Shown piece by piece: positions 49,814 to 58,670 of a stretch of DNA of 64,000 bases. A program made the position numbers and the translations under genes. Each line of letters opens with the position of its first letter. Positions within the stretch are counted from its first letter, which is position 1. Source of the DNA: a virus. Under the pieces are notes generated by a model. The model saw nothing but the letters and a program-made list of their open reading frames with translations. It was not told the origin of the DNA and searched no databases. The stretch lies in IMG/VR virus record IMGVR_UViG_3300048999_000173, positions 1 through 64,000 of that record. The stretch is one strand, 5' to 3'.

Positions 49814-50919
49814 CCGCGACCGTCCCCGACCGGGTCCTCACCCAGAACGCTCTCACCGGAGCGTGGCTCGCCCTCGCCCTGCCCGTCACCGACCTCGAGT
49901 ACGGGGATGAGCTGTCCGGCCCCGGCTCCCTCAGCGGGAAACTCTCCCCCCGCCTCCTGGCCTCCGACCCCCTCGTCGTCGACCCCGGCAACACCCTCAT
50001 CTACGTGGAGTCCGCCGGCCAGCTGCAGTGGGGCGGCATCGTCTGGGACGTCCGCGCCCAGGGCAACGACTACGCGATCGAAGCCGCCTCCTGGTCGTCG
50101 TACCTGCAGCACCGCTACGACTTCGACGGCGAGCACGGCGGCCGCGGCCCCTACACGTACGCCGACCGCTGCCAGGTCATCCGCAACATCTGGACCTACG
50201 CCCAGTCCATCGCCGACGGCGGCCTGGGCGTCATCGTCGATTCGACGACCTCCACCTCCACCATCGGCACCCCGGACGACGTCTACCGCTCCAACTGGTG
50301 GGAGAACCCGTGCCTGGGGGACCAGGTCGACGACCTCGTCTCCGGGGACGCCGTCCCTGACTACACGTGCGCCACCGCCTGGAACACCGCGCGCACTGGC
50401 ACGGTGAAACGGATCCGGCTGGGCTGGCCCCGCCTGGGCGCGCGCCGCACCGACATCGAGTTCTCCTCCGGCGTCAACATCATCGAAGACCCCGAGGACG
50501 CCCTCGCCGGCGACGACTACGCCCAGGTCGTCCAGGCCGCGGGTGCGGGGGAGGGCCGGTCCCGGCTGCGGCAGATCTCCGCCGTCCGCAACGGACGGCT
50601 GCGCCTGGAGTCCGTCCTTGACCTGCCCGACGTCAACGGCAACGACATCCTGAAGGCCCGCGCGGACGAGGAACGCACCTGGCGGCAGACCACGGTGAAG
50701 GGCTCCGTCGACGAGGTCACCATCCGCGACACCCCGGCCGCACCGTTCGGCTCCTACCAGATCGGCGACGACGTCTACACCCGCGTCCACAACCCGTGGA
50801 CCTCCTACACCGGCTGGTCCCGCATCACCGGCTTCACCCGCAAACCGCAGGCGCAGGGCGGCCCCCAGACCGTCATCAGCCTCAAGCCCGCCGACTCCTT
50901 CCAGTACGGGGGCGTGTGA
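49810..50919 (+). CDS. minor tail protein (gp37-like)
   Basis: 369 residues from GTG 49810 in a GTGA overlap. It begins TVPDRVLTQNALTGAWLALAL, has an Asp/Gly-rich beta middle (YEDCATAW-type core) and ends GFTRKPQAQGGPQTVISLKP. The distribution of beta strands, and location between the baseplate and fibre genes, fit the Gp37-like tail-associated family of actinophages. Confidence 0.75.
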   Translation: MTATVPDRVLTQNALTGAWLALALPVTDLEYGDELSGPGSLSGKLSPRLLASDPLVVDPGNTLIYVESAGQLQWGGIVWDVRAQGNDYAIEAASWSSYLQHRYDFDGEHGGRGPYTYADRCQVIRNIWTYAQSIADGGLGVIVDSTTSTSTIGTPDDVYRSNWWENPCLGDQVDDLVSGDAVPDYTCATAWNTARTGTVKRIRLGWPRLGARRTDIEFSSGVNIIEDPEDALAGDDYAQVVQAAGAGEGRSRLRQISAVRNGRLRLESVLDLPDVNGNDILKARADEERTWRQTTVKGSVDEVTIRDTPAAPFGSYQIGDDVYTRVHNPWTSYTGWSRITGFTRKPQAQGGPQTVISLKPADSFQYGGV

Positions 50920-50920
50920 C

Positions 50921-53020
50921 GTGGACATCGGCAAGGAACTCGTCCGCCTCCAGAAGCAGGTCACCACCCTGCAGCGCTCCCCGCGCCTTAACCACGCCTC
51001 CATCGAGGACACGGCCATCCTGGTCAACGACGGCACGGGGAGCCTGCGCGGCATCATCGGCGTCCAGGCGGACGGCACCACCGCGGTGAACGTCGTCAAC
51101 GGACCGCCCCCGCCCCAGACGTCCGCGCCGATCGTCGCCTCCGTCCTCGGCGGCGTCACCGTCTCCTGGGACGGCCTCTTCGCCGGCGGCGCCGTCATCC
51201 CCCTGGACTGGGCCCGCGTCGAAGTCCACGCCTCCATCACCCCCGTCTACGACCCAATCGCCGCCACCCTGCAGGGCACCATCGAGACCGCGCAGGGCGC
51301 CACCGTCGTCGTCCCCTGCGACACACCCGTATACGTCCGCCTGGTGGCCCGCAACACCTCCGGCACCGCATCCACGCCCTCGGACACCGTGGGACCGCTC
51401 GGGCCGATCGCTGTGGTCGCCGACGACATCCTGGACGGCATCGTCACCACGGCGAAGCTCGCCGACGACGCGGTCACCGCAGCGAAGGTCGCCACCGGCG
51501 CCATCGACGTGGACGCCCTCGCCGCCGCCGCCGTGACAGCGGCGGCCATCGCCGCGGACGCCGTCACGGCGACCGCGATCGCCGCCGGAGCGGTCGGCAG
51601 CACGGAACTCACCGCGGCCGCCGTCACCGCCGCGAAGATCGCCGCCGGAGCCGTCATCGCGGGCAAGTTGGACGCGGCCAGTGTCGTCGCCGGGAACATC
51701 GCCGCCGCCGCCGTCCAGGCCGGGAACCTGGCCGCGAACAGCGTCCAGGCGGGGAACATCGCCGCCAACGCCGTCCAGGCCGGCACCGTCGACGCGAACG
51801 CCATCACCGCCCGAGAAATCGCCGCACTCGCCGTCACCGCCGGGAAGATCGCCGCGAACGCGGTCACCGCGGGCACCATCAACGCGGGCGCCGTCACCAC
51901 CGCCAGCCTCGCCGCCGGATCCGTCGACGCCACCGCCCTGTCCGCAACCGCCATCACCGGCAAGACCATCACCGGCGGCACCGTCACCGGCGCCCTCATC
52001 CAGACCGCCGCGTCCGGCCAGCGCATCACCCTCAACGAGTCCTCCGCCAACAAGATCCTCGTCTACAACGCCTCCGGCACCGCCATCGGGGAACTGTCCG
52101 CCAGCGGACTCCTCGTCAAGGGCACCAACGGGTCGGTGCTCCAACTGGACCCGAACGCCACGTACCCGAACTTCAAACTGACCAACGCAGCCGGCACCAA
52201 TGCAGCCGTCATCAACGTCGTCGGCACCAACGCCTTCATGGGCCTGAACTCCGGTCTCTTCACCTCCGGCGCAGTCACGGACTGGAAATGGCGGACCCTC
52301 TTCGGCAGCGACGGCACCAACGAGATATGGGTAGCAGAACGCGTCCGGGACTCCAGCACCAGCACCTACCTCGGCGGCCGCGTCCTTCTAGACGCCAGCC
52401 ACGCCGTCATCGGCTTCGGCGACAGCAGCGGCGCCAGCCCGGACAACTACCTCCGGCTGTACTCCGGACTCTCCCAGTTCCTGTCGAGCCGTCTCGAGGT
52501 ATTCGCCCCGGCCTCCAGTAGCAGCACCTTCTACCTCCAGGCCGACTCCGGCCAGACCGGGAACCTGCTGCGCATCAACGTCGGCGCGACCTCGGACAAG
52601 TTCACCGTCGACAAGGACGGCAACGTCACCGCCGCCGGGGACGTCACCTCAACCCCCATCAAGACCACCACCGGGCTCACCGCGGGCAGCGGCTTCACCA
52701 TCAACACCGGCGGCTTCACCGGCTACAAGGTCGGCAAACAGGTCGTCATCGACATGTACCTCCACCGCTCGGGCACCACCATCACCTCCAGCAGCGGCAA
52801 CATCACCGACACGACGGTCGCGACCCTTCCCGCCGGATGGCGGCCCACCAGCGGCACCATCAACGCCGCCTGGGACGACGGCACCACCTCCGGCGGCTGG
52901 GTCGTCGGCACCGACGGCATCTGCACCCTGCGCACCAGCATCAGCGACATCGTCGGCGACGCCACCACCGCCGGATCCGGGCGCAACCTGCGCTTCCACA
53001 TCGCCTTCATCCAGGACTAG
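50921..53020 (+). CDS. tail fibre with decapeptide-repeat shaft
   Basis: 699 residues from GTG 50921. Residues 1-175 attach to the baseplate (DIGKELVRLQKQVTTLQRSP, then an Ig-like stretch). Residues 175-354 consist of about 18 copies of a ten-residue repeat of the type V-x-A-G-x-I-A-A-N-A (51443-51982), a fibrous shaft. Residues 360-699 are a beta-rich tip (SANKILVYNASGTAIGEL, DWKWRTLFGSDGTNEIWVAE, RNLRFHIAFIQD) that probably binds the cell surface. Codon use is ordinary. Confidence 0.8.
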   Translation: MDIGKELVRLQKQVTTLQRSPRLNHASIEDTAILVNDGTGSLRGIIGVQADGTTAVNVVNGPPPPQTSAPIVASVLGGVTVSWDGLFAGGAVIPLDWARVEVHASITPVYDPIAATLQGTIETAQGATVVVPCDTPVYVRLVARNTSGTASTPSDTVGPLGPIAVVADDILDGIVTTAKLADDAVTAAKVATGAIDVDALAAAAVTAAAIAADAVTATAIAAGAVGSTELTAAAVTAAKIAAGAVIAGKLDAASVVAGNIAAAAVQAGNLAANSVQAGNIAANAVQAGTVDANAITAREIAALAVTAGKIAANAVTAGTINAGAVTTASLAAGSVDATALSATAITGKTITGGTVTGALIQTAASGQRITLNESSANKILVYNASGTAIGELSASGLLVKGTNGSVLQLDPNATYPNFKLTNAAGTNAAVINVVGTNAFMGLNSGLFTSGAVTDWKWRTLFGSDGTNEIWVAERVRDSSTSTYLGGRVLLDASHAVIGFGDSSGASPDNYLRLYSGLSQFLSSRLEVFAPASSSSTFYLQADSGQTGNLLRINVGATSDKFTVDKDGNVTAAGDVTSTPIKTTTGLTAGSGFTINTGGFTGYKVGKQVVIDMYLHRSGTTITSSSGNITDTTVATLPAGWRPTSGTINAAWDDGTTSGGWVVGTDGICTLRTSISDIVGDATTAGSGRNLRFHIAFIQD
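51443..51982 (+). repeat. 30-bp coding tandem repeat in the tail fibre
   Basis: About 18 units of 30 bp encode ten-residue repeats such as VTAAKVATGA, VQAGNIAANA and VTAGKIAANA. Phase is exact across the array, but units differ at most third positions, showing old duplication under protein-level selection. Confidence 0.75.
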
Positions 53021-53031
53021 GGAGACCATCC

Positions 53032-53322
53032 GTGCTGACCAAACCGACCGACGGCACCTTCAACAGACTCACCGTGAAGGTCAACGGCGGACCCGACGAA
53101 GACGCCATGGACTCCTTCCCGATCCCGCTCGCCTTCGACAGCTTCTCCGTCGACAACCTCACCGACGACGACCTCAACGCCATCATCGACATCATCGTGA
53201 ACCGGATCCGTACCGCCCGACCCGACTACACCGTGACCGTCTCGAGGGCCTGGACCGGAGCCCGCAGCGAGCCCTTCCAGACCGTGTACACACCGCCTCC
53301 CGCCGATCAGCCCACCGAGTAG
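53032..53322 (+). CDS. hypothetical tail-region protein
   Basis: 96 residues from GTG 53032, with GGGAG upstream. Alpha/beta (GTFNRLTVKVNGGPDEDAMD, DDDLNAIIDIIVNRIRTARP), ending Pro/Gln-rich. It follows the fibre gene, so may be a fibre chaperone or small tail protein. No family recognised. Confidence 0.6.
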   Translation: MLTKPTDGTFNRLTVKVNGGPDEDAMDSFPIPLAFDSFSVDNLTDDDLNAIIDIIVNRIRTARPDYTVTVSRAWTGARSEPFQTVYTPPPADQPTE

Positions 53323-53474
53323 AACGAGGCTGGGGCAACACCGGCCACACCAGGCCGTAGCCTGATCAAAGGGTGACCCTCCACCCCCCTGGCACCGCCC
53401 CCCGAGGGACGGCCGCACCATAGCGGCCCGCCACCAATTCACCTGGGCGCGGGGAGATCCAGGAGTACGGGCGC

Positions 53475-54302
53475 GTGCCCGACCTCAAGATCAAGCGGTA
53501 TGACGTAGGGCCGCGGCTCGGCCGCCACATGGTCCTCGACCCCCGCAGCCTCGCCTACCGCCGCCCCTACTCGGGTGAAGTCCTCAAGCCGGTCGAGTGG
53601 GCGCCCAAGGTGCCCGTCCTGGACCAGGAAGACCTCCTCGCCCAGGGCATCAGCGTCGCCGCGATGTTCCCCGGCATGGAGGACGTTGACGCCCTCGGCT
53701 CGTGCACCGGGAACGCGGGCACCGAGCTCGCCTCGATCCTCCACGACGCCCGCGCCCTCAAGGACGCGGGCCTGGACGTCGCCGACCCGGTGAACGCCGA
53801 GAAGTGGGCGATCGGCCTGTACTCCGACGGCAGCCAGCGCGACCAGTGGCTGGACGTGTCCTTCCCCACCACCGACTGCGGCTCATCCGGCCTCGGCATC
53901 GCCAAGGCTCTGCGCGGCCGCGGCCTCGCCGACCAGTACGGGCCCGCCACCACCGGCCTCGAGCTGTGCCGCGACCTCGCCAACGGCGGCGTCCTCGCCG
54001 GACTGCCCTGGTACCAGGCGTGGTTCGAGCCCGTCGGCGCCTCCGCGCTCCTGGACGACATCCCGAACTGGGAGAGGTCGCCGATCGCCGGGGGCCACGA
54101 ACTGTGCATCACCGCCCTCGAGTCGGTCCGGCAGACCGCCAGCGGTCGCCTCGACTACAAGCGCACGATCATCCGCCTGCGCAACCACTGGTCTCGATCT
54201 TGGGGCGACGAGGGCGAGTTCCGCATGTCGCTGGCCATCTACCAGCGCCTCCGTAAGCAGATCGACCTCATCCAGCCCCGTCTCGACAGCTCTCGCAGCT
54301 GA
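53475..54302 (+). CDS. papain-like (C1-type) cysteine peptidase
   Basis: 275 residues from GTG 53475. Catalytic triad pattern: ALGSCTGNAGTELAS (Cys near residue 76), GGHELCITALES (His near residue 214) and RLRNHWSRSWGDEGEFRMSL (Asn near residue 236), the C-H-N order of papain. The N-terminal part (VGPRLGRHMVLDPRSLAYRR) resembles a binding or pro-segment. Placed between tail and lysis genes, it could be a particle protein that opens the cell wall or host-surface protein, or part of a lysis set. A hydrolase role is inferred. Confidence 0.8.
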   Translation: MPDLKIKRYDVGPRLGRHMVLDPRSLAYRRPYSGEVLKPVEWAPKVPVLDQEDLLAQGISVAAMFPGMEDVDALGSCTGNAGTELASILHDARALKDAGLDVADPVNAEKWAIGLYSDGSQRDQWLDVSFPTTDCGSSGLGIAKALRGRGLADQYGPATTGLELCRDLANGGVLAGLPWYQAWFEPVGASALLDDIPNWERSPIAGGHELCITALESVRQTASGRLDYKRTIIRLRNHWSRSWGDEGEFRMSLAIYQRLRKQIDLIQPRLDSSRS

Positions 54303-54338
54303 CCTCCGTCTTCCCCCGCCCTGACCTAGGAGACCGAC

Positions 54339-55598
54339 ATGGGCGAGCTCCGCCCCATCGAGGACGACATCACCCAGGATCGCCAAGCAGCGCTCCTCAC
54401 CAGCAGCGGCAACGGTCCGACCGTCGACAACGAGGAAGCCCTCCTCGCAGCCGAGTTCGGGCCCGCCGACGCCCGCGGCGTCTACGGTGCCCCCACCGAA
54501 CCGCCGCCCGCAGCGCCCGAACCGGCGACGGACGACGGACCGCGCACCCTCGGCGGGAACACCGGCGGCCTCGAGGCCATGATCTCCGCCTACGAGGCGT
54601 GGCTCGGCACCGGTGAACCCAACGCCATCCAGGTGTGGTACCGCGAACGCAACGGCAACGCCTACTCCGGGAACTTCGCCTGGTGCGACGCCACCACCAC
54701 CATCAGCGCGTACGCCAGCGACAACTACGAAGCGGTCTGCTTCGGCACCGACTACGCCTACACCGTCGCCCACGCCGCCCGCTTCAACGCCGCCAAGCAG
54801 TGGACGCCGATGAAGAACGGCATCCTCAAGTCCGGCATCCGCCGCGGCGACATCATCTTCTTCGACTGGGACGGCTCCAGCGAGATCGGCGCCATCGACC
54901 ACGTCGGCATCGTCACCAGCGTCTCCACCGACGGCCAGTACGTGTACACGATCGAGGGCAACACCGCGAACGTGTGCGCCCGACGGGTCCGCGTGGTCCA
55001 CGACATCGCCGGCTTCGGCCGCCCCAAGTACGCCACCCCCGGCGGCGTCACCGCCTCCACCCCGGCCCGATACCAGGTCACCATCAACGGCCTGGCCTAC
55101 GGCTACGGCGCCTCCGGCGCCCACATCACGGCCGTCCGTGCCGCGCTCGCCAAGGACGGCTTCGGGAAGACCACCAGCAGTTCCTCCACCACCTGGTCGG
55201 ACGCGGACACCAAGAACTACAGCGCCTTCCAGAAATCCCTGGGCCTCAAGGGCACCGCGCCGGGGCAGGACGCCGACGGCGTCCCGGGCGCCTCCTCTCT
55301 GACCAAGCTCCTCGGGAAGCTGCCCGCCAAGCCCGCACCGAACGTCGTCTACGCGCCGTTCCCCGGCGAAGGCTTCTTCCACGCCGGCCGCCACAGTCCG
55401 CTCATCACCGCCATGGGCCGCCGCCTGGTGGCCCTCGGCTTCGGCAGGCACTACACCAGCGGGCCCGGCCCGAACTGGACCAACGCCGACCGCGCGAACG
55501 TCCGCGACTTCCAGCTGTCCCGCGACGACCTGAAGGGCGACGCCGACGGCTACCCGGGCCCGAAGACGTGGGCCGCCCTCAAGGTCCCCAAGATCTGA
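54339..55598 (+). CDS. endolysin: CHAP domain plus two peptidoglycan-binding modules
   Basis: 419 residues from ATG 54339 (TAGGAGA upstream). After a 70-residue linker-like start, residues 75-230 form a CHAP amidase/peptidase (FAWCDATTTISAYASDN with catalytic Cys, then IDHVGIVTSVSTDGQYVYTI with His). Residues 255-330 (GASGAHITAVRAALAKDGFG, ADGVPGASSLTKLLGKL) and 350-415 (SPLITAMGRRLVALGFGRHY, DADGYPGPKTWAALKVPK) are cell-wall binding modules. Released by the holin to degrade peptidoglycan. Confidence 0.85.
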   Translation: MGELRPIEDDITQDRQAALLTSSGNGPTVDNEEALLAAEFGPADARGVYGAPTEPPPAAPEPATDDGPRTLGGNTGGLEAMISAYEAWLGTGEPNAIQVWYRERNGNAYSGNFAWCDATTTISAYASDNYEAVCFGTDYAYTVAHAARFNAAKQWTPMKNGILKSGIRRGDIIFFDWDGSSEIGAIDHVGIVTSVSTDGQYVYTIEGNTANVCARRVRVVHDIAGFGRPKYATPGGVTASTPARYQVTINGLAYGYGASGAHITAVRAALAKDGFGKTTSSSSTTWSDADTKNYSAFQKSLGLKGTAPGQDADGVPGASSLTKLLGKLPAKPAPNVVYAPFPGEGFFHAGRHSPLITAMGRRLVALGFGRHYTSGPGPNWTNADRANVRDFQLSRDDLKGDADGYPGPKTWAALKVPKI

Positions 55599-55638
55599 CC
55601 ACCCCCTCCACCCCCACCAACCACCAAGGAGGCCCGTC

Positions 55639-56010
55639 GTGGCCGCATCACCCGTCAAGATCTTCGGCAGAGAGCCGTCCGTCATCCTCGGCGCGTTCGC
55701 GATCGTCGTGCAGTTCGTGTCCGCGTTCGTCATCAACGTCTCCCAGGACACCCAGACCGCCATCAACGCGGCCGCGGCCGCGGTCATCGGCTTCGCGGTG
55801 GCCTACATGGTCAAGGACGAGGGCACCTTCGCCGCGTTCACCGGCCTCGGGCAGGCCGCGCTCGCGCTCGCGATGAACATGGGCCTGCACTGGTCGGGCG
55901 ACAAGCAGACCGCGTTCATGGCGCTGTTCACCATCGTCGGCCAGTTCTGGCTGGTCAGGGACCGGGTCACCGCACCCGTCTCGAAGGAACAGCTCCGGCT
56001 CGCTGCCTGA
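55639..56010 (+). CDS. holin candidate
   Basis: 123 residues from GTG 55639. Three hydrophobic segments (VILGAFAIVVQFVSAFVI, AAAAVIGFAVAYMV, LGQAALALAMNMGLHW) with short charged loops, as in class I holins, directly downstream of the endolysin. It would open the membrane at the end of the lytic cycle. A second small membrane gene follows. Confidence 0.8.
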   Translation: MAASPVKIFGREPSVILGAFAIVVQFVSAFVINVSQDTQTAINAAAAAVIGFAVAYMVKDEGTFAAFTGLGQAALALAMNMGLHWSGDKQTAFMALFTIVGQFWLVRDRVTAPVSKEQLRLAA

Positions 56011-56083
56011 CATGAGAATCCGACTCGCTGGCGTCTGTCTGGCAGCAGCCGCCAGCGAGCCCCCACCCACAAGGAGCGGCACC

Positions 56084-56416
56084 GTGAACGAGCTCCTGGG
56101 CATCGACGTCGCGCAAGGCGGCGCCGTAGCCCTCGTCACGCTGGTCGTGCTGCTCATCTTCTTCGGCAAACTCGTCCCCCGCCGCATCGTCGACGACGTC
56201 CGCGCCGATCGCAACGACCGCATCGCCGAACTGGCGGCGGAGCGCGATACGTGGCGCAACGCCTACGTGGAGAGCGAGAAGGCGCACAGGCAGTCGCAGA
56301 ACCAGGTCGACGAGCTGCTGGAACTGTCCCGAGCAGCCGACCACGTGCTGCGTTCGCTACGAGGGGAGGTGCCCGGGGATGCGATGGATAAGCCGGTTGC
56401 TGCACCGCCGTCCTAA
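56084..56416 (+). CDS. second small membrane protein of the lysis set
   Basis: 110 residues. GTG 56084 is favoured by AAGGAG 8 bases upstream over a start at 56012. One N-terminal TM segment (GAVALVTLVVLLIFFGKLV) is followed by a basic stretch and a long coiled coil (RNAYVESEKAHRQSQNQVDE, LLELSRAADHVLRSLRG). This single-TM plus coiled-coil form suits an antiholin or pinholin partner. It overlaps the next gene by 38 bases in another frame. Confidence 0.65.
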   Translation: MNELLGIDVAQGGAVALVTLVVLLIFFGKLVPRRIVDDVRADRNDRIAELAAERDTWRNAYVESEKAHRQSQNQVDELLELSRAADHVLRSLRGEVPGDAMDKPVAAPPS

Positions 56417-56618
56417 GCCCACCCCCACGCGCCCGGAGAACGCCACGCCAGGGCAACAGGCCGCCGAGAAGGCCCTGTTCCGCGCCCAGAATGCCCGCCG
56501 GGAAGCCGAGTCGCGCGGGCCCGCCGTCACCGAGGTCGCCAGACGCCTCGCGCGTGAGCGACAGCAAAACCACTTCGCGGAGATGTTCCGCAACGCCCTG
56601 GAGGGAGGCCACCACTGA
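56379..56618 (+). CDS. DUF7620-like small basic protein
   Basis: 79 residues from ATG 56379. Basic N-terminus (MRWISRLLHRRPKPTPTRPE), then a charged helix (QAAEKALFRAQNARREAESR, VARRLARERQQNHFAEMFRN). Small basic proteins of this form are frequent next to actinophage holins, tentatively DUF7620. Its 38-base overlap with the upstream gene suggests coupled expression. Confidence 0.6.
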   Translation: MRWISRLLHRRPKPTPTRPENATPGQQAAEKALFRAQNARREAESRGPAVTEVARRLARERQQNHFAEMFRNALEGGHH

Positions 56619-56965
56619 TGGACTGCGCACAAGTCGCCAACACAGCCGCATCAAGCCTGGTCGCCCTATGCAGCCTGGTCTTCGCTGCGGTGTACCACCG
56701 GAGAGCCCCCTGGAGATCGACTCCGGTGGGACGCCACCTCATGATCTTCACCCTGGCCATAGGCGCGCTAGGCGCCTACACCGTCATCGTCACGGCCTGG
56801 CCCGACGGCCCCGTCGCCACCGTGCTGCGCTTCGCCCGCACCCTGCTCCTCCTGCTGATCGCCGTCCTGGTCATGCAACGCACTCGCATGGTCGTCATCG
56901 CACAGCACCCCCACCCGGAACAGGGAACCCAACCTGACCGAACCGGTCCGCAAGAACTGGAGTGA
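56618..56965 (+). CDS. membrane protein with three to four segments
   Basis: 115 residues. ATG 56618 overlaps the previous stop (TGATG). Hydrophobic segments at about 5-25 (NTAASSLVALCSLVFAAVYH), 40-60 (MIFTLAIGALGAYTVIV) and 68-85 (LRFARTLLLLLIAVLVMQ), with a polar C-terminus. Seen among Streptomyces phage lysis neighbourhoods as membrane protein of unknown role; a holin-related function is possible. Confidence 0.65.
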   Translation: MDCAQVANTAASSLVALCSLVFAAVYHRRAPWRSTPVGRHLMIFTLAIGALGAYTVIVTAWPDGPVATVLRFARTLLLLLIAVLVMQRTRMVVIAQHPHPEQGTQPDRTGPQELE

Positions 56966-56971
56966 CACACC

Positions 56972-57409
56972 ATGGCCACCATCACCTTCAACGTAGCCCT
57001 CGGGCGGGCCTCCGCGCTGGCCGCACTGCCCGCCGCGAGCGACGCACTCATCCTGATCCCGCTGGAGTCCAGCGGGCTGGAGAGCGACGCGGTCCTGAAG
57101 GACAAGGACACCTTCGCCGACGTTGTCTCGGGCACCACCAACGAGCAGACCAGCGTCGGCCGCAAGACCCTGTCGGGCATCACGGTCACGGTCAACGACA
57201 CCCTCGACCGCGTAGAAGTCGACGCCGCGGACGTGTCCTGGACGTCGCCGACCGGGAACCCCGTCGGAGCGGCGGTGATCGTCTACGACCCGGACGCCAC
57301 CACCGGCACGGACGCCGATCTGATCCCCGTTACCAAGGCCGATGTGGTGTGGTCGCCGGACGGCACCACCTTCACCCTGGCCATCGCCGACTTCTTCCGG
57401 GCCAGCTAG
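56972..57409 (+). CDS. tail-associated structural protein
   Basis: 145 residues from ATG 56972 (AACTGGAG upstream). Beta-rich throughout (ATITFNVALGRASALAALPA, LSGITVTVNDTLDRVEVDAA, DADLIPVTKADVVWSPDGTT). No catalytic motif and no membrane segment. The genes on either side are fibre-like, so it may be an attachment or fibre-base protein. Confidence 0.6.
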   Translation: MATITFNVALGRASALAALPAASDALILIPLESSGLESDAVLKDKDTFADVVSGTTNEQTSVGRKTLSGITVTVNDTLDRVEVDAADVSWTSPTGNPVGAAVIVYDPDATTGTDADLIPVTKADVVWSPDGTTFTLAIADFFRAS

Positions 57410-57420
57410 GCCCAACCGCC

Positions 57421-58665
57421 GTGACGACCTTCACCGACGACTTCAACAGGGCCAACTCCACCGACCTGGGGGCCAACTGGGTTGAGGTGTCCGGCGACTG
57501 GTCGATCGTCTCGAACCAACTCTCCCCGGGCGCGGCGGGCGGCACGATCATCCTGCGTGCCACCGGTGCGATGGCCAGCAGCGACCACTTCGCGCAGGTC
57601 ACGATCGCCGCAACAACGTCGGCGTCCCAAGGTGTGTGGTGCCGCGGCAACAGCAACATCAGCCAGGGCTACCTGCTGCGCAACAACGGCACCTCGTGGG
57701 ACCTGTTCTCCGTCGTCGGCGCATCCTTCGTCGTCATCGGCACCTACACGGCAGCAGCAGCACCAGGCGACGTGGCGAAGATCCAGGCCGTCGGAAGCCT
57801 CATCAAGGGGTTCATCAACGGGATCGAACGGATCAGCGTCACGAACACTGCCGTCACGGCAGGCACCAGCGTCGGGATTCGCTCCGACTCGGCCGGCGCC
57901 GTCAAGTACGACAACTTCTCCGCCGGAGACGTCACCGCAGGAGCGACCCTCGGCACCGCCAGCAGCACCGAGACCGCCCAACCGCTTACCGGCGCGAAGG
58001 CGGACACGCTCAACACTGCCACGGAAACTGACGCCGCGCAGGGCCTCACCGGATCCAAGGCAAGCACCCTCGGCACCGCCAGCGCCTCCGAATCTGCCCA
58101 GCCGCTCACAGGCTCCAAGGCGGCCACGCTCGCCGCCGCCGGAGAAACGGAGGCTGCGCAGCCCCTCACCGGCGCCAAGTCCGCAGCCCTCGCCCCGGCT
58201 GTCGAGCACGACGCGGCGCAGGACGTCGCCGGGGGCAAGACGGCCACCCTCGACGTCGCCGGTACCACCGAAACCGCTCAGCCCCTCACCGGAACCAAGA
58301 CGACCGGTCTCGCGCCAGCCGGCGAACAGGACACCGCCCAGGGCCCCGTTGGGGCGAAGACGGCCACGCTCGACGTTGCGACCTCCGTCGAAGCCGCGCA
58401 ACCTCTCACCGGGTTCGTCCCTGAGGTGCTCGGGACGGCCACTGATGTTGAGACGGCCCTGCCGCTCACCGGCTCCAAGACCGCCGCACTCGGGACCGCA
58501 GTCGAAGCCGACACAGCGCACCCCCTCACCACACCGTCCACCACCATCCCCAGCCCGGAACGCACGTACAAGATCCCGGCCGAGCCCCGGCGTCTCGCCG
58601 TGGCCGCCGAGAACCGGCGATACGCCGTGCCTGCCGAGCACCGCACCCTGATCGTTCGGAGGTAG
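57421..58665 (+). CDS. fibre-like protein: lectin-type domain plus 20-residue tandem repeats
   Basis: 414 residues from GTG 57421. Residues 1-175 form a concanavalin/LamG-type domain (TTFTDDFNRANSTDLGANWV, AMASSDHFAQVTIAATTS, GAVKYDNFSAGDVTAG). Residues 176-371 are ten copies of a 20-residue repeat (consensus TLGTA-x-x-TETAQPLTG-x-K-x-A). The last 35 residues (KIPAEPRRLAVAAENRRYAV) form a short basic tail. A surface-binding domain joined to a spacer is consistent with a side fibre or adhesin; binding is inferred. Confidence 0.75.
   Translation: MTTFTDDFNRANSTDLGANWVEVSGDWSIVSNQLSPGAAGGTIILRATGAMASSDHFAQVTIAATTSASQGVWCRGNSNISQGYLLRNNGTSWDLFSVVGASFVVIGTYTAAAAPGDVAKIQAVGSLIKGFINGIERISVTNTAVTAGTSVGIRSDSAGAVKYDNFSAGDVTAGATLGTASSTETAQPLTGAKADTLNTATETDAAQGLTGSKASTLGTASASESAQPLTGSKAATLAAAGETEAAQPLTGAKSAALAPAVEHDAAQDVAGGKTATLDVAGTTETAQPLTGTKTTGLAPAGEQDTAQGPVGAKTATLDVATSVEAAQPLTGFVPEVLGTATDVETALPLTGSKTAALGTAVEADTAHPLTTPSTTIPSPERTYKIPAEPRRLAVAAENRRYAVPAEHRTLIVRR
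57946..58533 (+). repeat. 60-bp coding tandem repeat
   Basis: Nine complete units of 60 bp and a partial tenth, encoding 20-residue repeats with AQPLTG at the core of most units. Unit-to-unit identity at DNA level is visible in the GCGCAGCCCCTCACC core, so recent unequal exchange is possible, and repeat number may vary between relatives. Confidence 0.8.
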
Positions 58666-58670
58666 TCCGC

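Noticed and set aside
53883-55787. 634-residue minus-strand frame under the peptidase and endolysin genes
   Set aside because: Runs across two convincing genes with motifs on the plus strand; only an antisense shadow.
57946-58533. 60-bp repeats as an insertion or transposon end
   Set aside because: In-frame, coding, without target duplications or transposase; explained as protein repeats.
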